A stretch of DNA of 44,509 bases from a virus, in IMG/VR virus record IMGVR_UViG_3300044704_000019, positions 1-44,509 of that record; one strand, given 5' to 3'. A program made the translations under genes and the position numbers. Under the pieces are notes generated by a model. That model had not been told where the DNA came from, did not search any database, and was given only the letters and a program-made list of their open reading frames with translations. Shown piece by piece: positions 19,873-28,138 of this stretch. Position 1 is the first letter of the stretch. Each line of letters begins with the position of its first letter.

Positions 19873-20484
19873 ATGACCACACCCGTCACACCGCCCGTCA
19901 TTCCGCCGGCACCCGACGCACCCGTCACACCGCCCGTCACGCCCCCGGTCGCGACCCCACCTGTGGTCACTCCGGCGGACGAGCTCGCGGTCTGGAAGGC
20001 CGAGTCCCGCAAGCACGAAGCGCGGGCCAAGGAGAACAAGGCCGCCGCCGACGAGCTCGCGACCCTGAAGGCCGCGCAGCTCACCGACGCGGAGAAGGCC
20101 ACCGCCGCCCTGGCGACAGCCGAGAAGCGCACCGCGGACCTCACGAACCGCACGGTTCGGGCCGAGATCCGGGCGCTGGCCGCGGAGTCCTTCCAAGACC
20201 CCTCCGACGCCCACCTGTACCTCGACCTGAGCAAGTACGTCGACGACGGCGGCGAGATCGATGCCGCCGCCATCACCGCCGACCTGGCCGCGGTCCTGAC
20301 CAGCAAGGCGCACTTGGCGAAGGCCACCGGGGCTCCGCGGCTCAAGCCGAACCCGGCACAGGGCGCGGTCCCGGACGGCACTCCCGCGTTCGACCAGCGG
20401 ATCGCGGAGGCCCAGAAGGCCCGCGACACCGGGCTGTCCATCGCTCTGAAGCTCGCCAAGCAAGAAGCGGCGACCACGCAGTAA
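19873..20484 (+). CDS. Scaffolding protein
   Basis: 203 aa. The N-terminus is a Pro-rich low-complexity tail with repeated TPPV units (residues 1-35), then a charged coiled-coil (LAVWKAESRKHEARAKENKA, ADELATLKAAQLTDAEKATA), then a C-terminal part with YVDDGGEIDAA. This is the layout of actinophage scaffolding proteins, which guide assembly of the major capsid protein and leave the head. GGGAG lies 8 bases upstream of ATG. Directly before the capsid gene. Confidence 0.85.
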   Translation: MTTPVTPPVIPPAPDAPVTPPVTPPVATPPVVTPADELAVWKAESRKHEARAKENKAAADELATLKAAQLTDAEKATAALATAEKRTADLTNRTVRAEIRALAAESFQDPSDAHLYLDLSKYVDDGGEIDAAAITADLAAVLTSKAHLAKATGAPRLKPNPAQGAVPDGTPAFDQRIAEAQKARDTGLSIALKLAKQEAATTQ

Positions 20485-20521
20485 CCCCCCTGCCTGACCG
20501 GTCAACGGGATGGCGCTCACG

Positions 20522-20534
20522 CTCCTGAAAGGAG
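20522..20534 (+). promoter_or_regulatory. Hairpin carrying the capsid-gene ribosome binding site
   Basis: CTCCT (20522-20526), loop GAA, AGGAG (20530-20534). The right arm is the Shine-Dalgarno sequence of the major capsid gene (9 bases before ATG 20544). The 5-bp stem would sequester it in mRNA and could tune translation. It is a common short complement, so function is uncertain. Confidence 0.4.
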
Positions 20535-20543
20535 TGCCCCACC

Positions 20544-21731
20544 ATGGCCGGTATCACCGGGCTCGGCACCACGTACAACCTGCCCAACTTCGTCGGTGAG
20601 CTGTTCGACGTCACCCCGAGCGACACCCCGTTCCTGTCCGCGATCGGGGGTCTCACCGGCGGTGTGCAGGCCGTCGGGACGCAGTTCGAGTGGCAGGGCT
20701 ACGACCTGCGCTCCGCCGGTCAGAACACCGCCCTGGAAGGCGCGGCGGCCCCGACCGCGCAGGAGCGCGTCCGGTTCTCGGTCAACAACGTCTGCCAGGT
20801 CCACCAGGAAGCCGTGAAGGTCTCCTACACCAAGCAGGCCGCGGTCGGACAGCACAACGGTCTGATCATCTCAGGCAGCAACCCGGTCACCGACGAGGTC
20901 GGCTTCCAGGTCAGCGCGATGCTCAAGCAGATCGCCCGCGACGCTGAGTGGTCGTTCCTGAACGGCAGCTACAACCTGCCGGTCGACAACACCACGACCC
21001 GCAAGACCCGCGGGCTGCTCGCCGCGATCGCCACCACCCGGCAGAACGCCGGCTCCGCCGTCGCCGCGACCCTGCAGTTCGCCGCGGACACCATCACCAA
21101 GACCGCGCACGGTCTGGTCGCCAACGACCAGGTGGTCCTCGACACCATCGTGACGACCACCGGCCTGACCGCCGACGTCGTCTACTACGTCTCGGGCACT
21201 GTCGCGGCCAACACCTTCCAGATCGCCACCACGCGCGGTGGCGCGGCGATCGACATGGGCACCGCGGACGGCACCGCCAACTACACCAAGACGGTCGCGC
21301 TCACTAACACTGCGATCGACAACGTGCTGCAGTCGGTGTTCGACAACGGCGGCATCACCGAGTCCGAGACCGCCACGCTGATCTGCAACAGCAGCCCGAA
21401 GCGGGCCCTGACCGCGGCCTACGCCAACCTGTACGGCAAGCACGTCGAGAACACCCGCAACGTCGGCGGCGTGAACCTGACGACCATCGAGACCGACTTC
21501 GGGGTCCTCAACATCATGCTGGACCGGCACATGCCGCAGCACAAGGTCGCCGTCGTGAGCCTCGACGAGTGCGCCCCGGTGTTCCTGGAGATCCCCGGCA
21601 AGGGCCACCTGTTCGTCGAGGACCTCGCCAAGACGGGCGCGTCGATCGACAAGCAGATCTACGGCGAGCTCGGCCTGAAGTACGGCAACGAGAAGGCCCA
21701 CGGCCTGGCGTCGAACTTCCTGGTCACCTGA
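20544..21731 (+). CDS. Major capsid protein (SU10-like HK97 fold) with inserted domain
   Basis: 395 aa. MAGITGLGTTYNLPNFVGEL and FDVTPSDTPFLSAIGG start the SU10/DUF5309-type major capsid protein; GLKYGNEKAHGLASNFLV ends it. Residues ~175-250 (TLQFAADTITKTAHGLVAND... AANTFQIATTRGG...) form a beta-rich module not expected in the ~310-aa core and separate flanking HK97-fold segments (RGLLAAIA and VALTNTAIDNVLQSVFDNGG). Insertions of this kind project from the capsomer surface. Strong ribosome binding site, AAAGGAG. Confidence 0.9.
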   Translation: MAGITGLGTTYNLPNFVGELFDVTPSDTPFLSAIGGLTGGVQAVGTQFEWQGYDLRSAGQNTALEGAAAPTAQERVRFSVNNVCQVHQEAVKVSYTKQAAVGQHNGLIISGSNPVTDEVGFQVSAMLKQIARDAEWSFLNGSYNLPVDNTTTRKTRGLLAAIATTRQNAGSAVAATLQFAADTITKTAHGLVANDQVVLDTIVTTTGLTADVVYYVSGTVAANTFQIATTRGGAAIDMGTADGTANYTKTVALTNTAIDNVLQSVFDNGGITESETATLICNSSPKRALTAAYANLYGKHVENTRNVGGVNLTTIETDFGVLNIMLDRHMPQHKVAVVSLDECAPVFLEIPGKGHLFVEDLAKTGASIDKQIYGELGLKYGNEKAHGLASNFLVT

Positions 21732-21804
21732 GTCACCCCACGGCACCCGGGTCCCGCCCGTCACCTGACGGGCGGGACCTGGCCGACGATGACCGGAGCC
21801 CGTG

Positions 21805-22188
21805 ATGGTCGACGCCCTGTTCGTCGACGGCGCAGGCACCCCCTACACCGAGCTCCCCGTCAGGGACGCGACCGGGAACGCACAGCTGTCCCGCCGGTTC
21901 GGTGGCGCGAAGCTCGCCTACTCCGCGCTGCTGATCGCCACCACCGACCTGACGCCCACCGTAGGGAAGACCCTGCGGGCCCTGTGGGTCGCGTTCGTCC
22001 CGAACGCCGACAACGCCACCAGCAATCTGGTGCAGATCGGGTTCGTCGGTGCCGCCAGCCAGCTCTACACCGGCTACGCCCTGGCCCACTGGGAGCGGTT
22101 CGACGCCCCAGCCGTGAACACGGCCTTGCGGATCACTCTCGCGAACACGCAGCCCGTGGCCTTGACCGTTCACTACGAGGAGTTCTAG
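21805..22188 (+). CDS. Putative capsid accessory protein
   Basis: 127 aa from ATG 21805, GGAG 6 bases upstream. Beta-rich (ALFVDGAGTPYTELPVRDAT, LRALWVAFVPNADNATSNLV, LTVHYEEF). Its place right after the major capsid gene suggests a head decoration or completion protein, but no family is recognised. The next gene starts in the base after its stop. Confidence 0.6.
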   Translation: MVDALFVDGAGTPYTELPVRDATGNAQLSRRFGGAKLAYSALLIATTDLTPTVGKTLRALWVAFVPNADNATSNLVQIGFVGAASQLYTGYALAHWERFDAPAVNTALRITLANTQPVALTVHYEEF

Positions 22189-22887
22189 ATGCTGATCGAC
22201 CGGTCGCTGCTGCCTGGCGCGGTGGGGATGCTCAACCGTGGCGCGCTGCCGCCGATGCGGGAACTGAGCCTCGAGGACATCTACCGCTGGGGCCGCCCCG
22301 AACGTGGGCTGAGCGACGAGGTCAACGACTGGCGCCTCGACAACTTCCAGATCATCGCTGAGCGTGGCCTGCCGGAACTGCTGGAGGCCAGAGCCAAGCG
22401 GCTCCCGTACTTCTACGGCGCCCTGTTCCTGGCTCGGTCGCCACACGGAGACGACCCGCTCGACCACTTCGGCCTCGCCTCACTGCGAGTCGTCACCAAC
22501 AACGGCGTCGGCTTCATCGTCAACGCCTTCCTCGGCACCACCGCACTGACGAACATGAAGTACCACGGCATCGGCACCGGCACCGCCGCTGAGGCCCAGA
22601 CCGACGCCGCGCTGGTCACCGAGTGCACAACGGCCCTCAACCCGGACAACGTCCGGGCGACCGGCACCACCGTCGCGTTCGCCGCCAACATCTACCAGAC
22701 CGTTGCGACCAACAACGTCGACGCCATCACGGCGGTCGCCGAGCACGGCATCTTCTCGAGCGCGACCGTGGCCGCGGCGTCGGCGTCCAACGTGCTGTGG
22801 GACCGGTCGCAGTTCGCGGCGGTCAACCTCGCGATCGGGGACGGCATCCAGACCGACTACCGCGGCACCTTCACGGCAGGCGGCTGA
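22189..22887 (+). CDS. Structural protein
   Basis: 232 aa. N-terminal ~90 residues are helical and charged; the rest is beta-rich with YHGIGTGTAAEAQTDAALVT, VAFAANIYQTVATNN, HGIFSSATVAA and VLWDRSQFAAVNLAIGDGIQ. The second half matches a structural protein pattern often found in actinophage and other Caudovirales heads/tails (a T-x-GTG-x-x-E start and WDRS-F-x-I-x-x-GD end). Precise role unknown. Confidence 0.65.
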   Translation: MLIDRSLLPGAVGMLNRGALPPMRELSLEDIYRWGRPERGLSDEVNDWRLDNFQIIAERGLPELLEARAKRLPYFYGALFLARSPHGDDPLDHFGLASLRVVTNNGVGFIVNAFLGTTALTNMKYHGIGTGTAAEAQTDAALVTECTTALNPDNVRATGTTVAFAANIYQTVATNNVDAITAVAEHGIFSSATVAAASASNVLWDRSQFAAVNLAIGDGIQTDYRGTFTAGG

Positions 22888-22889
22888 TC

Positions 22890-23183
22890 ATGCGTAACCC
22901 CACCGAGACCGATATCGCGCTCGCGAAGGACCGGCTGCGTGGCACTGGTGCGTGGAACGGCCAGGGACTGCTGGTCCATCTGGCTCTCACGAGCCGCAAA
23001 GACCCGGAGCGGGAGTGGATGCAGCCCCTCGCCGACCTGTGCTCCCGCGTCGTGGCGGCCGAGGAGGACGGCGAGGTCCTCGAGTTGGACGACGACCAGG
23101 CCGGGATCTTCGACGACATGGCGGCGTACTCCGAGACCTTCCACGAGGCCATCGCGGAATCGCGCGCGGCCGACCCGGAGTAG
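22890..23183 (+). CDS. Hypothetical acidic protein
   Basis: 97 aa from ATG 22890, two bases after the previous stop. The acidic helical C-terminus (VVAAEEDGEVLELDDDQAGI, DDMAAYSETFHEAIAESRA) suggests an assembly helper. No family recognised. Frames covering the region on the other strand look like shadows. Confidence 0.6.
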   Translation: MRNPTETDIALAKDRLRGTGAWNGQGLLVHLALTSRKDPEREWMQPLADLCSRVVAAEEDGEVLELDDDQAGIFDDMAAYSETFHEAIAESRAADPE

Positions 23184-23186
23184 TCC

Positions 23187-24329
23187 GTGCCGACGACGGC
23201 CACCGACTTCTACCTGTCGCCGACCGCGAACGACCAGACCTTCGGCACCGACGTCCGGAAGCTGACGGAGACCTCGCCCGCCACCGATAACACGACGATC
23301 TGCGCCCACCCCAGCGCGGCCGGGACCACGGTCATCACCGTGGACCCCTACTCGAGCCGCTCCACCACCGGTGACGCGACCACCCTGTTCGGTTGGGCGT
23401 TCAACAACGGTGGGGCGGACGGACTCGGCTCGACGTCCACGGTGAAGCGTCGGATCCCGGCTAGTCACTGGAACTTCAACGGGACCCTGACGCTCCCTGC
23501 CCCGGCAGCGTTGGGCAGCATCACGGCGTTCGTCGCGATGTACGTCTACCGAGTCGCCACAGGCGGTGGAGCCCGGACGCTTCTTGGCGGGGGCACCGGC
23601 ACCGCCGTGTCGAACACCGCCACCAACAGCGGCATTGCTGCGGCCTCCACCGTGATCGGGATGTATGTCGACCTGCCAGAGATCGTGGTGCAACCCGGCG
23701 AGACGCTGATGGTCTCGTTCACGATGTCCTCGACGCAGGTCGGGACTCCCGCCGTCGGGACCACCGTCGCCAACAACATCATCTTCGTCGTGGGCGGTGG
23801 CACCAACTTCGGCCACATCAACCTGGCTGGCGGCCCACCCAACTCGCTGTTCATCTCAGCCCTGACAGGCGCGACCCAACCAGCGGGCACCGAGAAGTCC
23901 ACGGTCACCAAGTACATGACCTCGACCTCGGTGCCGAGCGGTTCACTCAAGAAGACGCCGGCGCTGTTCAAAGCCGGAGCCGTCACTTCCGGCGGCGGCC
24001 TGGTCAAGACCCCGCTCAAGAAGTTCGCCACCGGGAACGTCACCCTGTCCGCTGGCGTACTGGTGAAGGTCGACAAGAAACTGGCCGGTTCGACGACCGC
24101 AGCCTCGGGCGGGCTGATCCGGACCCCGATCAAAGTCCTCACCTCCTCAACCGCCTCCTCGAGCACGCTGGCACGCAAGGTCGTGAAGTTCTTCACCGGC
24201 GGCGTGACGCCCGCCGGGACGAACAGGAACACGATCGTGAAGCACTTCACCGGCACCCTGTACGGCCCAGCCGGGTCCGGTAGCGCCATCGTCCGCAAGG
24301 TCATCAGCTGGATCATCGTCGACGACTGA
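23187..24329 (+). CDS. Structural/fibre-like protein with C-terminal short repeats
   Basis: 380 aa from GTG 23187 (GGAG 6 bases upstream). Residues 1-210 are beta-rich and Thr/Gly/Ala-rich, with a jelly-roll-like character (ITAFVAMYVYRVATGG, VDLPEIVVQPGETLMVSFTM). Residues ~230-375 consist of about seven imperfect repeats of 20-23 residues with a recurring pattern such as SGSLKKTPALF, GGGLVKTPLKKF, SGGLIRTPIKVL. This looks like a beta-strand array in a fibre or capsid-surface protein. No exact family recognised. Confidence 0.65.
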   Translation: MPTTATDFYLSPTANDQTFGTDVRKLTETSPATDNTTICAHPSAAGTTVITVDPYSSRSTTGDATTLFGWAFNNGGADGLGSTSTVKRRIPASHWNFNGTLTLPAPAALGSITAFVAMYVYRVATGGGARTLLGGGTGTAVSNTATNSGIAAASTVIGMYVDLPEIVVQPGETLMVSFTMSSTQVGTPAVGTTVANNIIFVVGGGTNFGHINLAGGPPNSLFISALTGATQPAGTEKSTVTKYMTSTSVPSGSLKKTPALFKAGAVTSGGGLVKTPLKKFATGNVTLSAGVLVKVDKKLAGSTTAASGGLIRTPIKVLTSSTASSSTLARKVVKFFTGGVTPAGTNRNTIVKHFTGTLYGPAGSGSAIVRKVISWIIVDD

Positions 24330-24341
24330 GGGAGCGCGCTG

Positions 24342-24548
24342 GTGACGATCGCGCTCCGCCTCCCCGACACCGCTGCCGTCGCCGATGTCACCGCCGCCCG
24401 CGACCAGGTCCTGACCGCCCTCGCGACCCTCACGACCCTCGTGGGCACCCCGGCGCAAGCAGCTGCTCTGACCGCAGCCCGCGACCAGATCCTCACCGCC
24501 ATCAGCAACAACGCCGGATCCCTCCGGTCGATCAGCAGCGGACCATGA
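24342..24548 (+). CDS. Small helical protein with internal duplication
   Basis: 68 aa from GTG 24342, GGAG upstream. Contains VTAARDQVLTALATL and LTAARDQILTAISNN, a duplicated ~15-residue helix, probably a small coiled-coil. Placed between structural genes; function unknown. Confidence 0.6.
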   Translation: MTIALRLPDTAAVADVTAARDQVLTALATLTTLVGTPAQAAALTAARDQILTAISNNAGSLRSISSGP

Positions 24549-24561
24549 CAGGAGACCCCCG

Positions 24562-25449
24562 GTGGGCGTGATCAACCGCACCGTCGGCAGCACCCTCGCG
24601 ATCCCGCTGACGGTCAACCCGGCCGCGACCGTCCTACCGGTGGTGCTGCTGTTCACCGACCCGCCCCGCACCCTCGCCTACACCGGCGCCGCCCGGGTCG
24701 TCACCGGAGCGGTCCCCGGGAACAGCTTCAGCTACCTGCCGACCGACCTGCCCGTCGGGACGTACTACGCCCGGGAGAGCGCCACCACCGCCTCCGGCCC
24801 GGTCGGCCCGAGCGACCTGGACTCGATCGTGGTCGCACCGGCGAGCATCGGCAGCACCGGCACCGACTTCGCCACCGCCGACGAGCTCGCCGCCCGCCTG
24901 GGCGTCACCTTCAACGCCGTCCAGACGGCGCAGGCCACCGCCGCCATCGCCGACGTCACCGCGCTGTACCGCACCCACCTGGGACGGCAGATCACCCTCG
25001 GCACCTACAGCCACGACCTGCCCTCCCACCCCAGCTGCGACCTGCTGCTGCCCGAACGCCCCGTCAGGTCCGTCACGTCGGTCACGATGGACGGCGTCGC
25101 CATCACCGACTTCCGGCTGGTCGGGAACGTGCTGTACCGCGAGCTCGGTTGGCAGCCGGTGATCGGGCAGCCGCCGTTCCTCGGTCGGCAGTGGCAACGC
25201 ACCGAGTACTCCACCCGGATCCCGGTCAACATCAACGTGGTCTACGCCGCCGGGTACACCGTCTCGCCGCCGGACCTCAAGGCGCTGTGCCTGGCCCGGG
25301 TCGCCGCGATGGTCACCAACCCGACCGGGGTGTCGTCGGAGAAGATCGACGACTACGCCGTCAGCTACGGCCCAGTCGGGCCGCTCACCGACGCGGACCT
25401 CCTCGGGCTGCGGCGGTACACCCGGGCCGCGTTCACGGTGCCGCAGTGA
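24562..25449 (+). CDS. Head-tail connector with N-terminal beta domain
   Basis: 295 aa from GTG 24562, AGGAG 8 bases upstream. Residues 1-100 form an Ig-like/beta domain (LAIPLTVNPAATVLPVVLLF, YARESATTASGPVGP). Residues 105-295 fit a gp6-like head-tail adaptor: helices around TADELAARLGVTFNAVQTAQ, RPVRSVTSVTMDGVAITDF, INVVYAAGYTVSPPDLKAL and EKIDDYAVSYGPVGPLTDAD. It forms the first ring below the portal. Usual connectors are ~120-190 aa, so the N-terminal domain is an addition. Confidence 0.8.
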   Translation: MGVINRTVGSTLAIPLTVNPAATVLPVVLLFTDPPRTLAYTGAARVVTGAVPGNSFSYLPTDLPVGTYYARESATTASGPVGPSDLDSIVVAPASIGSTGTDFATADELAARLGVTFNAVQTAQATAAIADVTALYRTHLGRQITLGTYSHDLPSHPSCDLLLPERPVRSVTSVTMDGVAITDFRLVGNVLYRELGWQPVIGQPPFLGRQWQRTEYSTRIPVNINVVYAAGYTVSPPDLKALCLARVAAMVTNPTGVSSEKIDDYAVSYGPVGPLTDADLLGLRRYTRAAFTVPQ

Positions 25450-25850
25450 CCGCCGCCACCGCCACGCTCGCGGGCCGGCGGGCCGCCGACGGGCTGATGA
25501 CCGACACCTGCACCATCACCCGCGGCAACCCCAACCCCGGACCGTTCGACACGGTCACCGGCACCTACAGCACGCCAGCCGCGACCGTGATCTACACCGG
25601 GAAGTGCCGGGCCCGGGGGAGTGCCCGCTTCGACAAGGTCGTCGACGCCGGCGGGCAGCCGATCACGTTGTACCGCTTCACCGTCAGCCTGCCGGTCGAC
25701 GGCACCGTGTTCCACGTCGACGACATCGTGCTGCTGACCAGCTCGGCGCTGGACCCGGCGCTGGCTGGGCTGCTGCTGCGGGTCCGGGAGCCGGAGTTCG
25801 GCTCGCAGATCACCGCCCGCCGCCTCGGCTGCGAGGTCAACGCCGGATGA
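25446..25850 (+). CDS. Head-tail stopper-like protein (DUF6093-like)
   Basis: 134 aa from GTG 25446 (GTGA overlap). Starts MTAATATLAGRRAADGLMTD then TCTITRGNPNPGPFDTVTGT and a beta-barrel-like body (RFTVSLPVDGTVFHVDDIVL). Short proteins of this kind follow the connector in actinophages and close the head channel. Its stop overlaps the next start (ATGA). Confidence 0.75.
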   Translation: MTAATATLAGRRAADGLMTDTCTITRGNPNPGPFDTVTGTYSTPAATVIYTGKCRARGSARFDKVVDAGGQPITLYRFTVSLPVDGTVFHVDDIVLLTSSALDPALAGLLLRVREPEFGSQITARRLGCEVNAG

Positions 25851-26227
25851 GCGGCGACAGCGACATCAGCCAGCTGCTCGGCCTCGCGGCTGACCTGCGC
25901 CAGGCCGGCCCGGTCACCCGGGCCCAGGCCCGGGGGGTGGTGGCCAAGGGCGCCCAGAACATCAAGAAGGACTGGCGCGCCGGGTGGAAGGGCCTCAAGC
26001 ACGCCCCCCGGCTGCCCTACGCCATCGACTACGACCTCGCCAGCGGACCGGCCGGCCCCGAGGCCGAGATCGGCCCGAACAAGGACAAGACCCAAGGCGC
26101 CCTCGGCAACCTGCTCGAGTTCGGCAGCAGCAAGAACCCGCCGCACCCGGCCGGCCAAGCCGCCCTGGACCGGGAGGAGCCGCGCTTCATCGCGGCCCTG
26201 ACCGAGATCGCGACGCGGGTCTGGTGA
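25847..26227 (+). CDS. HK97 gp10-like neck/tail-completion protein
   Basis: 126 aa from ATG 25847. Includes GPVTRAQARGVVAKGAQNIK KDWRAGWKGL, PYAIDYDLASGPAGPEAEIG and GNLLEFGSSKNPPHPAGQAA, the typical fold of gp10/Neck1-like proteins, where the E-x-G-x-SK-x-PPHP segment is a landmark. Position between stopper and terminator genes agrees. Confidence 0.8.
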   Translation: MSGDSDISQLLGLAADLRQAGPVTRAQARGVVAKGAQNIKKDWRAGWKGLKHAPRLPYAIDYDLASGPAGPEAEIGPNKDKTQGALGNLLEFGSSKNPPHPAGQAALDREEPRFIAALTEIATRVW

Positions 26228-26655
26228 GCCTCTACCTCGGGAACCCGCACAACCAGGCCGTGCTCGACCTGCTCCGGACCGCGTGGCCGCTGGTGGGGGA
26301 CTGCGAAACGCCGGCAGGCCTGACCTACGACAGCAACCACGCCCTGATCGTGGCGTACCTGATCGTGTACCCGCTCGGGTCGCCGACCTTCGACGGCTCG
26401 CTCGCCCCCGGCGATGAGCAGTCCATCGCCTGGCCCAGCACCCAGGTCACCGCGGTCGGCCGGGACCGCAACCAGGCCGGCTGGCTGCGCGACAAGGCCC
26501 GCGCGGTGCTGCTCGGCAGCTACCTGACCGCAGCCGGCCGCCGGGTCGGCCCGATGCGGCTGCGCGACGAGCAGCCCGTCGAACGCGACGACGACGTCAC
26601 GCCGCACCTGTTCTACGCCGTCGACCGCTACCGCGCCGTCAGCACCACCGCATGA
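26224..26655 (+). CDS. Tail terminator-like protein
   Basis: 143 aa from GTG 26224 (GTGA overlap). Begins MSLYLGNPHNQAVLDLLRTA with central strands AYLIVYPLGSPTFDGS and WPSTQVTAVGRDRNQAGWLR, a late DDVTPHLFYAVDRYRAV. This order is typical of tail terminator proteins that cap the tail tube. No closely named family seen, but the place is as expected. Confidence 0.75.
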   Translation: MSLYLGNPHNQAVLDLLRTAWPLVGDCETPAGLTYDSNHALIVAYLIVYPLGSPTFDGSLAPGDEQSIAWPSTQVTAVGRDRNQAGWLRDKARAVLLGSYLTAAGRRVGPMRLRDEQPVERDDDVTPHLFYAVDRYRAVSTTA

Positions 26656-26701
26656 GCGCCCACGTCCTACTTCCCCTGCTTCTCCGACGAAGGTGCCGCT
26701 G

Positions 26702-27975
26702 ATGCCCAAGTCCGCCCCCCAGCCGGTCCTCACCGGATCCGCCCTCGATCTCGCCGACAGCGTGCCGTTCCGGAACCAGTTGAGCGTGGAGGCTGACACC
26801 GGGGTCATCAAGGTCGGCGACGGCGTGACCACCCACCTGGCCTTACCGATCTCGCACGACCCGTCGCTTAGCGGCTCTTATAGTCCGTTGACACCTCCCT
26901 CGGCAGGCACGGCGCTGTACGCCTACGGCAGTTCGTTCGTGGTCGGCGGCAACAACTCCACGCTGGCCGCTTCCTTCGTCAATCGGGTCAACACGCTGGG
27001 CCAGTTTGCCAGCGTCAGCAACCGAGGGCTTAGCGGCGCGACTGTGGTGGAGAATGCCTTTGACGCCCTGACCGGAGCGCATACGGGAGTCCCCATCTGG
27101 ACTCCGGGCACCAAGGGCATCGTGATCGTGGACGCAGTCATCAACAGCATCCAGTTGTGGGGCAATGACGCTCGGGGGATCGCTGCCGCCGGGAACGCCC
27201 TGCGGACGCTGTGCGCCCTCATCCGTTCCAGCAGCAAGGTCGAAAGTTCAGACGCCTCGTTCGCCTACACCGGGACTTGGACGACGAACACGCTAAGCGT
27301 CTTCTCGGGCGGCGACGCCAAAGCCACGACTGTTGCCGGTTCCTATGTTGACGTGACCTTCACGGGCACGGAGCAGACATCATTCTGACGTCCAAGGACA
27401 ACACTTCAGCCGGTGGCGCCACCTATGGGCCGGTTGACGTGAGCATCGACGGTGGCGCGACCACTCGGTACGCCCTCACGGACTTGGCCAAGAGTTACAC
27501 ATCTTCGACTTCCCAAAGCACCCGCTACGTGAGTCCGTTGATCTACGCTCCGTATGCGTTGCGCCTCACTGGGCTTTCGGCAGGGTCGCACACCGTCCGT
27601 TTGACCCTGCCCGTGGCGGGCGCTCTGCTTGTTGACTGCCGCCTCGTTCCTTCCGCGACCCCGCCTGGGATTGTGCTGGTGAAGGACGTGCCGCGTCTGG
27701 ACAGCCCTGGCGGTTGGAGCACGTCCACCGCGACGGGGGCTAGCAACACGACGCTGGCGATCTACAACGCCCAGGTGTCCGGTGTCGCGGCCGAGTTCGG
27801 CGGGGTGTCTGCCGGTGTCGCCGTCGCTGACCCCACCCCAGGGTGGGACATCGCCACCTTGTCTACCTCCACCGACAGCAAGCACCCCAACGACCACGGC
27901 CATGCGGTCTATGCCAACGCGATCCAGCAGGCCATCAACAGCCTCGGGTACAGCGCGGGTTGGAACACCCTCTAG
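26702..27975 (+). pseudogene. SGNH/GDSL-like hydrolase with fibre N-terminus, frameshifted
   Basis: Frame 1 (26702-27388) starts MPKSAPQPVLTGSALDLADS, then VEADTGVIKVGDGVTTHLAL, a common tail-fibre N-terminal motif, then YAYGSSFVVGGNNST, the SGNH block I (G76-S77-S78). It stops after VTFTGTEQTSF. The continuation lies one base back: from 27370 the codons read GADIILTSKDNTSAGGATYG and run open to 27975, ending with block V (DSKHPNDHGHAVYAN). The composite would be ~424 aa. No slippery heptamer is present at 27368-27373, so a 1-base deletion or a sequence error is more likely than programmed shifting. Intact, it could deacetylate glycans on the host surface. Confidence 0.75.
27439..27975 (+). 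CDS. C-terminal part of SGNH hydrolase (separate ORF if expressed)
   Basis: 178 aa from GTG 27439 (MSIDGGATTRYALTDLAKSY). It carries a beta region and the DSKHPNDHGHAVYANAIQQA block V with the catalytic Asp-x-x-His but no Ser block, so alone it is not a full hydrolase. No ribosome binding site precedes it. Best read as the downstream part of the frameshifted gene. Confidence 0.5.
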   Translation: MSIDGGATTRYALTDLAKSYTSSTSQSTRYVSPLIYAPYALRLTGLSAGSHTVRLTLPVAGALLVDCRLVPSATPPGIVLVKDVPRLDSPGGWSTSTATGASNTTLAIYNAQVSGVAAEFGGVSAGVAVADPTPGWDIATLSTSTDSKHPNDHGHAVYANAIQQAINSLGYSAGWNTL

Positions 27976-28056
27976 AACCGCACGCTAAGGCCGATCCTGC
28001 TCGGTCCCCCGGACGGCGCCTAGCCACCCCGGCAGGCGCGGGTTACGGTCGCGGCG

Positions 28057-28123
28057 GCCCTCAACCGAGGGCGGCCCCCGCCGGTGTTATCAGCACCGGA
28101 CGAGGGCCTAGGACACCACCTAG
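28057..28123. promoter_or_regulatory. Hairpins and paired CTAG sites before recombinase 1
   Basis: GCCCTC/GAGGGC (28057-28072, AACC loop) and CCGGTG/CACCGG (28081-28099, 7-nt loop) form two hairpins in the 163-bp gap. Further, CCTAGG and CCTAG (cores at 28108 and 28120, 12 bp apart) lie just before the recombinase start. The gap may hold a terminator, a promoter, or recombination sites. The two CTAG sites do not match the 11-bp iteron unit. Confidence 0.4.
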
Positions 28124-28138
28124 TTGGAGGTGGCGGCC

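Noticed and set aside
28108-28123. CCTAGG/CCTAG pair before recombinase 1 as a fifth iteron array
   Set aside because: Spacing is 12 bp and the flanks do not match GGCTAGCCANY.
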